NCBI GenBank assembly: GCA_016720905.1
Contig: JADKJT010000007.1
Location: 171,679 to 235,678 of the forward strand
Direction: 5' to 3'
Length of the DNA stretch: 64,000 nt
Source: Gemmatimonadaceae bacterium
GTDB lineage: Bacteria > Gemmatimonadota > Gemmatimonadetes > Gemmatimonadales > Gemmatimonadaceae
The notes beneath the pieces were generated by a model. It was not told where the DNA came from, ran no database searches, and was given only the letters and a program-made list of their open reading frames with translations. Below are positions 54,751 to 64,000 of the stretch, in pieces. Numbering within the stretch: the stretch's first letter is position 1; each line of letters opens with the position of its first letter. A program made the translations under genes and the position numbers.

Positions 54751-55280
54751 CACCCCGGTATCATCCCCGCGTATTTCGGATTCGGCCTCAACTCGTCTCC
54801 CACCAGGATCTCCCGATCCCACGGCAGCACGATGGCGCTTTCCGTGGCGAGGGCGTGGAAGTCGGGCACGAATGACCCCGTCTTGAAGCTCACCGCGGTG
54901 CGGATTTCCTTGGCGCCGGCATTCACCAGTGCGCCCACCGCCAGACGAATGGTCGCCCCGGAACTGCAGGTTTCGTCCACCACCAGCACCCGCTTGTTGC
55001 GCACGTCGGCCGGTGCCGCGCCGAACACCGCCGGGGTGTCCCGAATGGTCTCGGCGCTATAGCGGCGCGACACCAATATCGAGTGAAACGGCAAGTCGAG
55101 AATGGCGGCGACCGCGGCGCCGGGCACCACACCGGCCGTGGCAATACCAACGACCATCTCCGGCTGGTAGGCCCGCGCGACCTTGAGCGCGAGCGCGCGA
55201 GAGAGTTCCCCGAAGAGTGGCCAATCGACGAGCAGCACCCCTTTGGATGGATCCGGTGCGTAGTTCGAGCGTGCTGCCAT
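54750..55280 (-). CDS. Phosphoribosyltransferase family protein
   Basis: 176 residues. The PRPP-binding loop VLVVDETCSSGAT lies at 98-110, where type I PRTases have two acidic residues followed by a small-residue loop. GIATAGVVPGAAVA near 45-58 is the pyrophosphate loop. The flexible hood is short, as in xanthine/hypoxanthine PRTases, and the C-terminal part (VLPWDREILVGDELRPNPKY) resembles archaeal-type XPRT. Purine salvage is likely, but the base specificity is not clear. Confidence 0.82.
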   Translation of the reverse strand: MAARSNYAPDPSKGVLLVDWPLFGELSRALALKVARAYQPEMVVGIATAGVVPGAAVAAILDLPFHSILVSRRYSAETIRDTPAVFGAAPADVRNKRVLVVDETCSSGATIRLAVGALVNAGAKEIRTAVSFKTGSFVPDFHALATESAIVLPWDREILVGDELRPNPKYAGMIPG

Positions 55281-55460
55281 TGTTCCTCCTCAATCGGTGT
55301 CGAGTGCGCGAGTGCAAGAGTGTATCGCGCAGAGGGACGCACGGCCAGCGGCATTTACCTGACGAACGTGTCGTGACTTGTTGCGCGCGCGCCCGCCCGA
55401 TAACTTAGCGCCATCACACCCGCGTTCTCTCCTTCACCAACTCCGATCCGCCGCGAGCGC

Positions 55461-55994
55461 ATGACTTGGTGGCGCCGCCTTGTGGGCGGCACGTCTGGGC
55501 GCGATGGGCGCCCCACGGACTTTCTGGCCGAAGCGCTCGACCTCGAGTCGCGCGGCGATTTTGCGAACGCCCTGACGTCGTACCGGCTCGCGCTGCGCGA
55601 ACGGCCCGACGATCTGCGCGTGTTGCAGAACATCGCCATCGCGTTTTCGAAAACGCGGCAGCCCGAAGAAGCCATTCGCACCTATCGGCGCGCGCTGCAG
55701 TTGTCGCCCGACCTGGCCGGTGCCCACTACGGGCTGGCGTTCCTGCTGCTCAAGCGCGGCGACACCGCGCATGCCGGATTGCATCTCGAGGCGTACCTGC
55801 GCAACAGCAGTGACAGCGACGCGGCGGCCACCAAGTTCCGCGCGCATGCGCGAAAGACGCTGGATGATCTCCAGCACATGGGCACGGAAGGGACCGAAAG
55901 CGCGGACGCTGCGAACGACGCGCATTCGGACTTTGCGCCGCCCGACACCACGATGCCCACCGATACCTCGTCGTCTGACGGCGGAGCGGACTGA
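55461..55994 (+). CDS. Cytosolic TPR protein upstream of parA
   Basis: 177 residues, no signal peptide (MTWWRRLVGGTSGRDGRP). About three TPR units: ALDLESRGDFANALTSYRLA, NIAIAFSKTRQPEEAIRTYR, YGLAFLLLKRGDTAHAGLHL. The tail is acidic and disordered (TESADAANDAHSDFAPPD). It ends one base before the parA start, so the two are co-translated; it may be a scaffold or partner for the ParA ATPase. Confidence 0.8.
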   Translation: MTWWRRLVGGTSGRDGRPTDFLAEALDLESRGDFANALTSYRLALRERPDDLRVLQNIAIAFSKTRQPEEAIRTYRRALQLSPDLAGAHYGLAFLLLKRGDTAHAGLHLEAYLRNSSDSDAAATKFRAHARKTLDDLQHMGTEGTESADAANDAHSDFAPPDTTMPTDTSSSDGGAD

Positions 55995-55995
55995 C

Positions 55996-56763
55996 GTGGG
56001 GCGCGTGCTGTCCATCGTCAGTCAGAAGGGCGGAGTCGGGAAGACAACCACGGCGGTGAATCTCGCGGCCGCCTTCGCGCGGCGCGGCCTCAAGACGCTG
56101 CTGGTGGATGCCGATCCGCAGGGCGCGGTGCGCTACGGCGTGGGACTGCGCCGCGGACATCAGACCGCCGGCTTTGACGACTATCTGCGCGGCGAGCGCT
56201 CGCTGCGTGAAGTGATTTTGCCCACCGCCCTGCCCTGGCTGCGCGTGATCCTCGCCGGCAGTGTCAGTGAAACCGCCGACCACTCGGCGTTCCAGCGACG
56301 GGTGGGTGAAACAACCGTATTGGCAGAACTGCTGGCCACCGCGCGGGAACGTTGTCACATCGTGGTGGTAGATACCCCACCCGGACTTGGCTCCATCACG
56401 CGTCGCGTGCTGGCCGCCAGTCAACATGTGGTGGTGCCGTTGCAGTGCGAACCACTGGCGCTGCAAACCACGCCGCAAATCCTGCGTGCCATTCAGGACA
56501 TGATCGCCGAGAACGACGAGTTGACGCTGGAAGGCATTTTGCTGACGATGTACGAGGCGGGCAATCCGGCCACCGATCGTGTCACGCATTATGTGCGCGA
56601 GCATCTGCCGCGGCATCTGGTGTTCGAGGGGCCCATCCCGCGCACGCACGCCGCGGCCGATGCGTTCTCCGCGGGGCAACCGGTGGTGTTGCGCAATCCG
56701 GCCGATGCGGCCAGTCAGGCGTACGTGAATCTGGCCACGTTGCTGGCGGAGCGGCTGGCGTGA
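55996..56763 (+). CDS. ParA/Soj family ATPase
   Basis: 255 residues from GTG 55996 (MGRVLSIVSQKGGVGKTTT). The deviant Walker A KGGVGKTTT has signature Lys11 and Lys16. Switch I-like LLVDADPQGAVRYG and Walker B VVVDTPPGLG follow. The C-terminus matches chromosomal Soj-type ParA without an N-terminal DNA-binding domain. No parB gene and no parS-like palindrome is nearby, so this is an orphan ParA, probably for positioning another cargo. It overlaps the following lipoprotein gene by 4 bases (GTGA). Confidence 0.9.
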   Translation: MGRVLSIVSQKGGVGKTTTAVNLAAAFARRGLKTLLVDADPQGAVRYGVGLRRGHQTAGFDDYLRGERSLREVILPTALPWLRVILAGSVSETADHSAFQRRVGETTVLAELLATARERCHIVVVDTPPGLGSITRRVLAASQHVVVPLQCEPLALQTTPQILRAIQDMIAENDELTLEGILLTMYEAGNPATDRVTHYVREHLPRHLVFEGPIPRTHAAADAFSAGQPVVLRNPADAASQAYVNLATLLAERLA

Positions 56764-57564
56764 AGCGTCTGCTGACGGCGCTGGCGGTGGTACTGGCCGG
56801 GATGCGCCCAAGTTGGCTCCGAGCCCGATGTGCCAACCGCCATCGAGCTCACCGCACTCCCGTCGCCGTCGGTGGTCATTGGCGACACGCTGCGCAACGT
56901 GGACGGGGTGGTGGCGCCGGTCAAGGCGATTGTGCGCAACCTGCAGGGCGACATCATTGCCGATGCGCCGGTGCGCTATCTGTACGCCGATTATCCGCGT
57001 GACAGCGCGCTGGCCGTTGATTCGTCCACCGGCATTGTGCGCGCCCTCAGGGCGTCCACCGCCGATGCGCGATTGGGCGCGCGCATTGGAACGTCTCTGC
57101 AGATTCTCAAGATCATCGTGGTCACCACGCGCCCCGATTCGGCCGACCGGGTGGGGCAGTCGGCGCTGGGGCTGTTCACCACCACACTGGCCGACACGGG
57201 GCGCAGCGGGGCCAGCGCCAATCGGTCACCGGCGATGACCATGGTGGTGCGTCACATTGATGCCCCGGGTGTGACCTCGCAGGTAAACGGCTGGCCGGTA
57301 CGGTTTGAAGTGCTGTCGCCGGCCAATGCCAGCAACGACACCACCAAGTCGGTGTATCTGGTGGACGATCTGGGTCGCGCCTCGGTGTACGACACCACCG
57401 ACGCGTCGGGGGTGGCGGGCCGGAAAGTGCGCATTCGCGCCGCCCAGTACCCCACCGGGGCCGCCATCGATTCGGTGATTGTGCGGGCCACGGCCACGTA
57501 CAAGGGCGTGGCGCTCAAGGGGTCGCCGGTGCGCATTGCCCTGCCGGTCAAACGCGGCAGCTGA
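56760..57564 (+). CDS. Lipoprotein with Ig-like fold (one frame break)
   Basis: It starts GTG within the parA stop (VKRLLTALAVVLAG). One extra base at about 56801 breaks the frame; removing it gives the lipobox LAGC and then AQVGSEPDVPTAIELTALPS, joining smoothly to the long open frame. The mature part is beta-rich with invasin/Ig-like strands (VIGDTLRNVDGVVAPVKAIV; VYLVDDLGRASVYDTTDASG). It is an envelope-anchored protein tied by coupling to an orphan ParA. Function unknown. Confidence 0.75.
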
Positions 57565-57677
57565 GTTGCACTGAACAAAGGGGCGCGCGGTACTCGCGCC
57601 CGGCGCGCGGTGCGGCCAATTTGCGGGTATCGGCTGTGGACATTCCTCCGGCCGCCCCGCCTACGTAGGAGACTGCG

Positions 57678-59582
57678 ATGACTTTTGTCGCGACGCCCAA
57701 CCCCGCGCTCAACGACACCTTGGCCGGTGTGCCCTCGCCCACGCGCTATGCGAATGGCGGACCACGCCCGGCTCCCGGCACCATCAACAGCTTGTTCTTC
57801 GACGCCGTGGAGAAGTTCGCGCGGCCCGATGCGCTGTCGTGGAAAGTGCGCGGCGTGTGGACGCCCATCAGTCACGCCACCATTCTTGAGCGCGTACGCC
57901 GTGTTGCATACGGGCTCGCGCAGTTGGGTGTGGTGGCGCACGATCGGGTGAGCATCCTGTCGGAGAATCGGCCCGAGTGGTTGATTGCCGATTACGCGTG
58001 CCTGTGTGCGTCAGTCACCGATGTGCCGATCTACCCCACGCTGCCGGCGGAGCAGATTCCGTATCTGCTGAACGACTCCGGCGCGAAAGTGATTTTTGTG
58101 TCATCGCCCGACCAGGCGCGCAAGGTGGCGTCCATTCGCGCGCAGGTGCCGACGCTCACGCACATCATCGGCTTTGGTGCCGGCAAGGAAGACGGCTGCG
58201 ACCTGACGTTGGCCGAACTGGAAGCGATGGGTGCCAAGGATGACACACCCGAGCGCGCGGCGCAGTTCAAGGCGAATGCGCTGGCGGTGACGCCCGATCA
58301 ACTGATCACGCTGATTTATACGTCAGGCACCACGGGCAATCCCAAGGGGGTGATGCTCACCCAGGACAACCTGTACAGCAACGTCATTGCCACGCGCAAT
58401 ACGCTCAAGGTGGACGCGCGCGATCGCGCGCTCAGCTTCTTGCCGTTGAGTCATATTTTCGAGCGCACCGGCGACTATTTTTTGTTCGCGCACGGCGTGG
58501 CCATTGCGTACGCCGAGTCGATTGACACGGTGCCGGTGAACATGAGCGAGATCAAGCCGACGCTGATGATGTCGGTGCCCCGGTTGTACGAAAAGATTTA
58601 TGCGCGCGTGGTGGAGAACGCCGTGGCCGGTGGTGCATTCAAGAAGAACGTCTTTTTCTGGGCCAAGCGGGTGGGCGAGCGGTGGGCCGACGAAAAGTTG
58701 GCGGGGCGCACGCCGGGCGGGTTGCTGGGGCTGCAGTATGCTGTCGCGGTGAAGCTGGTGTTCTCCAAGTTGCAGGAGCGCACCGGTGGCAACTTGCGCT
58801 TCTTTGTATCCGGTGGCGCGCCCTTGTCACCCGAGATCGCCAAGTTTTTCTACAGTGCCGGACTGGTGATTCTCGAAGGGTACGGGCTCACCGAGACGTC
58901 ACCGGTGATTGCCTGCAACACACTGGAGCAATATCGGTTGGGCACCGTGGGGTTGGCGATCCCTGGTGTGGAGATCTCCATTGCGAAAGACGGCGAGATT
59001 CTGTCGCGCGGTCCGCACATCATGAAGGGGTACTACAACAACCCCGATGCCACGCGCGAAGCCATTGATGACGGCGGGTGGTTCCACACCGGCGACATTG
59101 GCGAACTGTCGGCGGGGTTCCTGAAGATCACCGACCGCAAGAAAGACATCATCGTCACCGCCGGCGGCAAGAACATCGCGCCGCAGCCCATTGAAGGGCT
59201 GCTCAAGACCAACAAGTACGTGAGTCAGGCGGTGATGATCGGCGACAAGCGGAAGTTCCCGAGCGTGCTGGTGGTGCCCAACTGGGATACGCTGGAGAAG
59301 TGGGCCGGAAGCCAGGGCATTGTGTGGACGTCACGCGCGGAACTGCTGGCCATGCCCACCATTCATGCCAAGATGGAGAAGGAAGTGCAGGCGTCGCTGG
59401 TGGGGCTGGCGCACTACGAGTCGCCGAAGAAGGTGGCGTTGCTGGAGCATGACTTCAGCATCGAGCGCGGGGAGCTGACGCCGACGCTCAAGGTGAAGCG
59501 GCGGGTGATTGACAAGACGTACAAGGCGTTGATTGACGGGTTGTATGAGGGGGGTGGGGAGGGGCAGCTTGCCCCCTTTTAG
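57678..59582 (+). CDS. Long-chain fatty acid-CoA ligase
   Basis: 634 residues. AMP-forming acyl-CoA synthetase of the FadD15/LACS type. The AMP-binding P-loop YTSGTTGNPKG is at 214-224. YGLTETSPVIACNTLEQYRL, GWFHTGDIGEL and DRKKDIIVTAGGKNIAPQPI mark the adenylation and hinge motifs. It activates fatty acids for lipid synthesis or oxidation. The frame is intact, and the terminator stem (59561-59575) lies within its last codons. Confidence 0.94.
   Translation: MTFVATPNPALNDTLAGVPSPTRYANGGPRPAPGTINSLFFDAVEKFARPDALSWKVRGVWTPISHATILERVRRVAYGLAQLGVVAHDRVSILSENRPEWLIADYACLCASVTDVPIYPTLPAEQIPYLLNDSGAKVIFVSSPDQARKVASIRAQVPTLTHIIGFGAGKEDGCDLTLAELEAMGAKDDTPERAAQFKANALAVTPDQLITLIYTSGTTGNPKGVMLTQDNLYSNVIATRNTLKVDARDRALSFLPLSHIFERTGDYFLFAHGVAIAYAESIDTVPVNMSEIKPTLMMSVPRLYEKIYARVVENAVAGGAFKKNVFFWAKRVGERWADEKLAGRTPGGLLGLQYAVAVKLVFSKLQERTGGNLRFFVSGGAPLSPEIAKFFYSAGLVILEGYGLTETSPVIACNTLEQYRLGTVGLAIPGVEISIAKDGEILSRGPHIMKGYYNNPDATREAIDDGGWFHTGDIGELSAGFLKITDRKKDIIVTAGGKNIAPQPIEGLLKTNKYVSQAVMIGDKRKFPSVLVVPNWDTLEKWAGSQGIVWTSRAELLAMPTIHAKMEKEVQASLVGLAHYESPKKVALLEHDFSIERGELTPTLKVKRRVIDKTYKALIDGLYEGGGEGQLAPF
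59561..59580 (+). terminator. Intrinsic terminator overlapping the ligase 3' end
   Basis: GGGGCA (59561-59566), loop GCT, TGCCCC (59570-59575), then CTTTT. The stem is inside the coding sequence and the T-run leads into the TAG stop. Confidence 0.65.
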
Positions 59583-59607
59583 GGGTGTGAGGAAAGAGTG
59601 AACACCT

Positions 59608-59970
59608 GGGGGGGGGGGGGGGGGGGGGGGGGGGCCGGGGGGGGGGGGGGCCGGGGGGGGCGCCTCCCCCGGGCGGCCCGGGGGTTGTCGCGTCGCCGGG
59701 GGGGGTTGGGGGGGGGGGGGGGCCCCGGGGGGGGCGGCGGGCGGCGGGTGTTCCTGCCGGGGCCCCCGCGGCGGGCGCCGGGGTCCGGCGCCGCCCCCGT
59801 TAGGGGGGCCCGCCGCCGGACGGGATTGGGCCCGCCCCGCCGGGGGGGGCCTCCCCCGGGGGACCGGGGGATTTTGGCGGGGGTCGGGAGGGGGGGGGGG
59901 GGGGGGGGGGCCCTTGGTTCGGCGGGGGGGTGGGCGGGGGGAAGGGGGGGGGGGGGGGGGCCCCCCCTTG
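59608..59970. other. G-run tract of doubtful quality
   Basis: About 360 bases dominated by runs of 8-25 G broken by short C-rich stretches. It carries no periodic unit and no codon structure. It lies at the only convergent junction in the window without a readable GGGAGAC element. Most likely failed base-calling in a hard-to-read stretch. Confidence 0.75.
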
Positions 59971-59977
59971 GAAGAGG

Positions 59978-60202
59978 ATTCTCGCGTTGCCTCTGACAGT
60001 CGGGTTGGTGATGCCGGGACCGTAGACCCGCAGGCGGACGGCGGCGAGACTCGATGGTGCTGCCGCCACAGCGAAGACGGCGTTCCGTCTTATAACCGGT
60101 ATGTTCGACACTCGTGGGTCCGCCACCATCGCCGCCTCCACCGCAGCCACCCAAGAGCGTGATGCCCACGATCAGTGCGCTCGGAATTCTGAATCTTGTC
60201 AT
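59978..60202 (-). CDS. Small lipoprotein, frame-broken and running into the G tract
   Basis: It starts MTRFRIPSALIVGITLLGGC with a clear lipobox (LGGC) and a GGGGDGGG linker. The sensible continuation is in another frame (VADPRVSNIPVIRRNAVFAV, then RLRVYGPGITNPTVRGNARI), so one base is probably wrong near 60130. The 3' end is lost in the G tract. It begins 16 bases after the dockerin-bearing repeat protein on the same strand, so the two may form a surface pair. Confidence 0.6.
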
Positions 60203-60218
60203 GTGGCATTTCCCCAGG

Positions 60219-63200
60219 TCAACGGCGAGAGGTGGGTGGTTTCTTCAACTGAATTGGCTGACTGAGTGACGACGGGGCGCTCAGCAACTGCGCCGATATC
60301 GCGGAGGAGAGAACTTGTCCCGTGCGATCAAGGTGGGCCAGTAGATCACCCAAATTGTAGACGCCGTCGCCGTTGCCCGTGCGGTCCAGCAGCTCTCTGT
60401 CGAGAGGCGAGGCCAGTTCGGCCAGCAGGTCGCGCGCAGCCGCGTTTGCGTCGATCGTCCGCACCGGTGCAAAGGTTGCGCGTATGTCTTGCGTTTCGCT
60501 TGCCGATACGGTGCATACCGCGGCCGGTGCAGGCACCGCTCAGCCGGTGAATCCGGAGGTTGGAGTTGCTTCGGCGGCGAGGACTTCAACGCCGGACGGG
60601 TTGAAGGTGCAGGTGTTCTGGGTGACGCCGTCGGTGAGGTGCAGAGCACGGCGCCTGACGTGACTCGGACTACGCGGCCGGCGGCGCCGTCGAGTATGAG
60701 TCGAAGGGCCGTAGACTGCGAGAAGATCGCGATGAGATTCTGATTAACATCGGTCACCGCAATTGATCGACTCGCACTCGTGTTCCCATCGGACCATCCG
60801 CTGAAACTCCAACCGACCGCCGGCGTCGCCGCGACGATGACACTGCGCCCGCACGCGCCGGTCAGGCTTCCAGTCGTGACGGCCGTGCTCCCGCCATTCG
60901 CGGGATTCGCAGTGAGAACCAAGGTGCATTGGCTTTGCGCAAACGTCGCGGTCAGCGTCTGCGTCGGCACGTCCACCGTGAGCGAGCGACTCGCAGTCGT
61001 GTTCCCATCGGACCATCCGCTGAAACTCCAGCCGACCGATGGCGTCGCCGCGATGGTCACACTGCGCCCGCACGCGCCAGTCAGGCTTCCAGTCGTGACG
61101 GCCGTGCTCCCGCCATTCGCGGGATTCGCAGTGAGAACCAATGTGCATTGGCTTTGCGAAAACGTCGCGGTCAGCGTCTGCGTCACGTCCACCGTGAGCG
61201 AGCGACTCGCAGTCGTGTTCCCATCGGACCATCCGCTGAAACTCCAGTTGACCGCTGGCGTGGCCGCGACGGTCACACTGCGCCCGCACGCGCCTACCAG
61301 GTTGCCGCTCGTGACGGCCGTGCTCCCGCCATTCGCGGGATTCGCAGTGAGAACCAATGTGCATTGGCTTTGCGAAAACGTCGCGGTCAGCGTCTGCGTC
61401 ACGTCCACCGAGAGCGTCCGACTCGCACTCGCATTCCCATCGGACCAGCCCGCAAAGCTCCACCCCGTCGTCGGCGTGGCGATGATCGCCACGCTCGGCC
61501 GCAGGTTGACGCTCGCCCCGCTCGTGATGCCCACCGTCCCGCCGACAGTTGGATTAGCTAGAAGCATTAGCACACAAGGATTCTGCGACAACATCGCGGT
61601 CAGCGTCTGCGTCGGCACGTCCACCGTGAGCGATCGACTCGCACTCGTATTCCCATCGGACCATCCGCTGAAACTCCAGCCGACCGCTGGCGTGGCCGCG
61701 ACGGTCCACCACTGCGCCCGCACGCGCCTGCCAGGTTGCCGCTCGTGACGGCCGTGCTCCCACCATTCGCGGGATTCACGGCCAGCACCAACGTGCATTG
61801 GCTTTGCGCAAACGTGGCCGTCAGCGTCTGCGTCGCCAGATCGGCCGTGAGCGTGCGACTCGCACTCGCATTCCCATCGGACCAGCCGGCGAAGCTCCAC
61901 CCCGTCGTCGGCGTCGCGATGATCGCCACGCTCGCCGCATTGCCCGCGCTCGCTTCGCTCGTGAAGCCCACCGTCCGCCAGTCACCGGACTCGCCAGCAA
62001 CGACAGCGAGCACTGGTTCTGGTTCTGTAAACGGGCCGTCAAGTGTCTGCGCCGCCAGATCGGCGGTGAGCGTGCGACTTGCATTCGCACTGCCATCCGA
62101 CCAGTCAGCGAAGCTCCACCCCGTTGTCGGCGTGGCGATGATCGCTACGCTCCGGCCGCATTGCCCGCGCTCGCCCCGCTCGTGAAGCCCACCGTCCCGC
62201 CAGTCACCGGACTCGCCAGCAACGACAGCGAGCACTGGTTCTGTGTAAACGTGGCCGTCAGTGTCTGCGCCGCCAGATCGGCGGTGAGCGTGCGACTTGC
62301 ATTCGCACTGCCATCCGACCAGCCGGCGAAGCTCCACCCCGTTGTCGGCGTGGCGATGATCGCTACGCTCCGGCCGCAATTGCCCGCGCTCGCCCCGCTC
62401 GTGAAGCCCACCGTCCCGCCAGTCACCGGACTCGCCAGCAACGACAGCGAGCACTGATTCTGTGTAAACGTGGCCGTCAGTGTTTGGGTCGGACTACTTG
62501 CCGGGAGCGTCCGACTCGCACTCGCATTCCCATCGGACCAGCCGGCGAAGCTCCACCCCGTTGTCGGCGTGGCGATGATCGCTACGCTCCGGCCGCAATT
62601 GCCCGCGCTCGCCCCGCTCGTGAAGCCCACCGTCCCGCCAGTCACCGGACTCGCCAGCAACGACAGCGTGCACTGGTTCTGTGTAAACGTGGCCGTCAGT
62701 GTCTGCGTCGGACTATTTGCCGAGAGCGTCCGACTCGCACTCGCATTCCCATCGGACCAGCCGGCGAAGCTCCACCCCGTCGTCGGCGTCGCGATGATCG
62801 CCACGCTCGGCCGCAATTGCCCGCGCTCGCCCCGCTCGTGAAGCCCACCGTCCCGCCAGTCACCGGACTCGCCAGCAACGACAGCGTGCACTGGTTCTGT
62901 GTAAACGTGGCCGTCAGTGTCTGCGCCGCCAGATCGGCGGTGAGCGTGCGACTTGCATTCGCATTGCCATCCGACCGGTAAGCGAAGCTCCACCCGTTGT
63001 CGGCGTGGCGATGATCGCTACGCTCCGGCCGCAATTGCCCGCGCTCGCCCCGCTCGTGAAGCCCACCGTCCCGCCAGTCACCGGACTCGCCAGCAACGAC
63101 AGCGGCACTGATTCTGCAAACGTAATGGCCCGTCGGTGTTTTGGGTCGGACTATTTGCCGAGAGCGTCCGACTCGCACTCGCATTCCCATCGGACCAGCC

Positions 63201-64000
63201 CGCGAAGCTCCACCCCGTCGTCGGCGTCGCGATGATCGCCACGCTCCGGCCGCAATTGCCGGCGCTCGCCCCGCTCGTGAAGCCCACCGTCCCGCCGACA
63301 GTTGGATTTGCTAGCAGCGTTAGCACACAAGGATTCTGCGAGAACGTCGCGGTCAGCGTCTGCGTCGGCACGTCCACCGTGAGCGATCGACTCGCTCGTA
63401 TTCCCATCGGACCATCGCTGAAACTCCAGCCGACCCGCTGGCGTGGCCGCGACGGTCACACTGCGCCCGCACGCGCCTGCCAGGTTGCCGCTCGTGACGG
63501 CCGTGCTCCCACCACGCGGGATTCACGGCCAGCACCAGCGATGCATTGGCTTTGCGCAAACGTGGCCGTCGCAGCTCGCATCTGCGTCGCCAGATCGGCC
63601 GTGAGCGGCGGTGACCGACTCGCACTCCACTCGCATTCCCATCGGACCAGCCGGCGAAGCTCCACCCCGTCGTCGGCGCGTCGCGATGATCGCCACGCTC
63701 CGACCCGCAATTGCCCGCGCTCGCCCCCGCTCGTGAAGCCCACCGTCCCGCCAGTCCACCGGACTCGCCAGCAACGACGGCGAGCGCTGGTTCTGCGTCA
63801 AACGTGGCCCGTCGGTGTCTGCGCCGCCAGATCGGCCGGTGAGCGTGCGACTTGCATTCGCACTGCCATCCGACCAGAAGGCGAAGCTCCACCCCGTTGT
63901 CGGCGTGGCGATGATCGCTACGCTCCGGCCGCAATTGCCCGCGCTCGCCCCGCTCGTGAAGCCCCACCGTCCGCCAGTCACCGGACTCGCCAGCAACGAC
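60219..64000 (-). CDS. Giant InlB-B-like repeat protein with dockerin-like end (frameshifted, 5' partial)
   Basis: Runs off the right edge. It consists of about 15 repeats of about 72-73 residues of the divergent InlB B-repeat type. Two subfamilies occur: CTLVLTANPANGGSTAVTSG...ATPAVGWSFSGWSDGN, and CTLSLLASPVTGGTVGFTSG...ATPTTGWSFAGWSDGN. The C-terminus has a unique segment and a dockerin/EF-hand-like NGDGVYNLGDLLAHLDRTG (one half is clear), then a short tail ending PPTSRR. Frames change at many points (about 60700, 61720, 61975, 62160, 62806, 62985, 63110, and several after 63400). Exported surface adhesin or matrix protein is the likely role. Confidence 0.75.
60780..64000. repeat. Tandem ~218-bp repeats coding for the InlB-B-like units
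   Basis: Landmark segments (the GRSV codons) recur near 60842, 61061, 61277, 61494, 61720, 61930, 62150, 62367, 62586, 62803, 63021, 63240, 63461, 63700 and 63922. Spacing is mostly 216-221 bases. Four or five units are nearly identical in DNA, especially 62150-62800. Deviating spacings (210, 226, 239) fall where the frame breaks. Confidence 0.85.

Noticed and set aside
59579..60202. 207-residue Pro-rich protein across the G tract
   Set aside because: Its proline runs come only from reading poly-G on the opposite strand; just the first 70 or so residues reflect real sequence.

Overview
High-GC bacterial chromosome. The gene style (soluble-to-membrane Ser/Thr kinases, giant Asp-box 'sortilin-like' exported proteins, V4R and RMDN-like proteins, many GTG starts, 4-bp start/stop overlaps) suggests a Gemmatimonadota member. 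That is inference from protein style, because no rRNA lies in the window.

Layout. 1-4.8 kb: end of a TPR-like exported protein, the str operon reduced to rpsL-rpsG, a membrane Ser/Thr kinase and a PEP-CTERM protein. 4.8-18 kb: the minus-strand core expression block tRNA-Thr/Tyr/Gly/Thr, then rpmG-secE-nusG-rplK-rplA-rplJ-rplL-rpoB-rpoC, with no tuf gene at its usual place. 18-25.4 kb: a minus-strand series sdaAB-sdaAA-lipoprotein-ybjN-pspA-DUF1611-degenerate ABC protein-cysS. 25.5-36.5 kb: two membrane proteins, uvrA, an ABC transporter pair, mutY and a large Asp-box protein. 36.7-42.5 kb (minus): a carboxypeptidase-regulatory-like protein, a CcmF-like protein with a C-terminal zinc ribbon, glpK and mtnA. 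42.6-47.1 kb (plus): enoyl-CoA hydratase, recF, a DciA-like gene and gyrB. 47.2-57.6 kb: di-haem peroxidase, deoA, an RMDN-like TPR protein, ytxH, ligA, V4R protein, phosphoribosyltransferase, then TPR-parA-lipoprotein. 57.7-64 kb: acyl-CoA ligase, a poly-G tract of doubtful quality, and a frameshifted surface protein made of about 15 InlB-B-like repeats ending in a dockerin-like segment.

The most striking non-gene signal is a set of intergenic elements built from 7-nt tandem units. One family uses GGGAGAC/GTCTCCC and the other GTACYNN. The GGGAGAC elements are mostly two-armed palindromes. One sits at every convergent gene junction that can be read cleanly (six of six), and another sits directly behind rpoC, so they probably act as two-way terminators. 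The GTAC arrays lie at the 3' ends of nusG, the Asp-box protein and a small membrane gene. In uvrA and nusG the repeat itself supplies the last codons and the stop.

Sequence quality is uneven. sdaAB, the ABC ATPase and its permease, mutY, glpK, the peroxidase, the parA-linked lipoprotein and the repeat protein carry single-base frame breaks, and two long G runs look like read artefacts. I treat most of these breaks as probable sequencing errors rather than decay.
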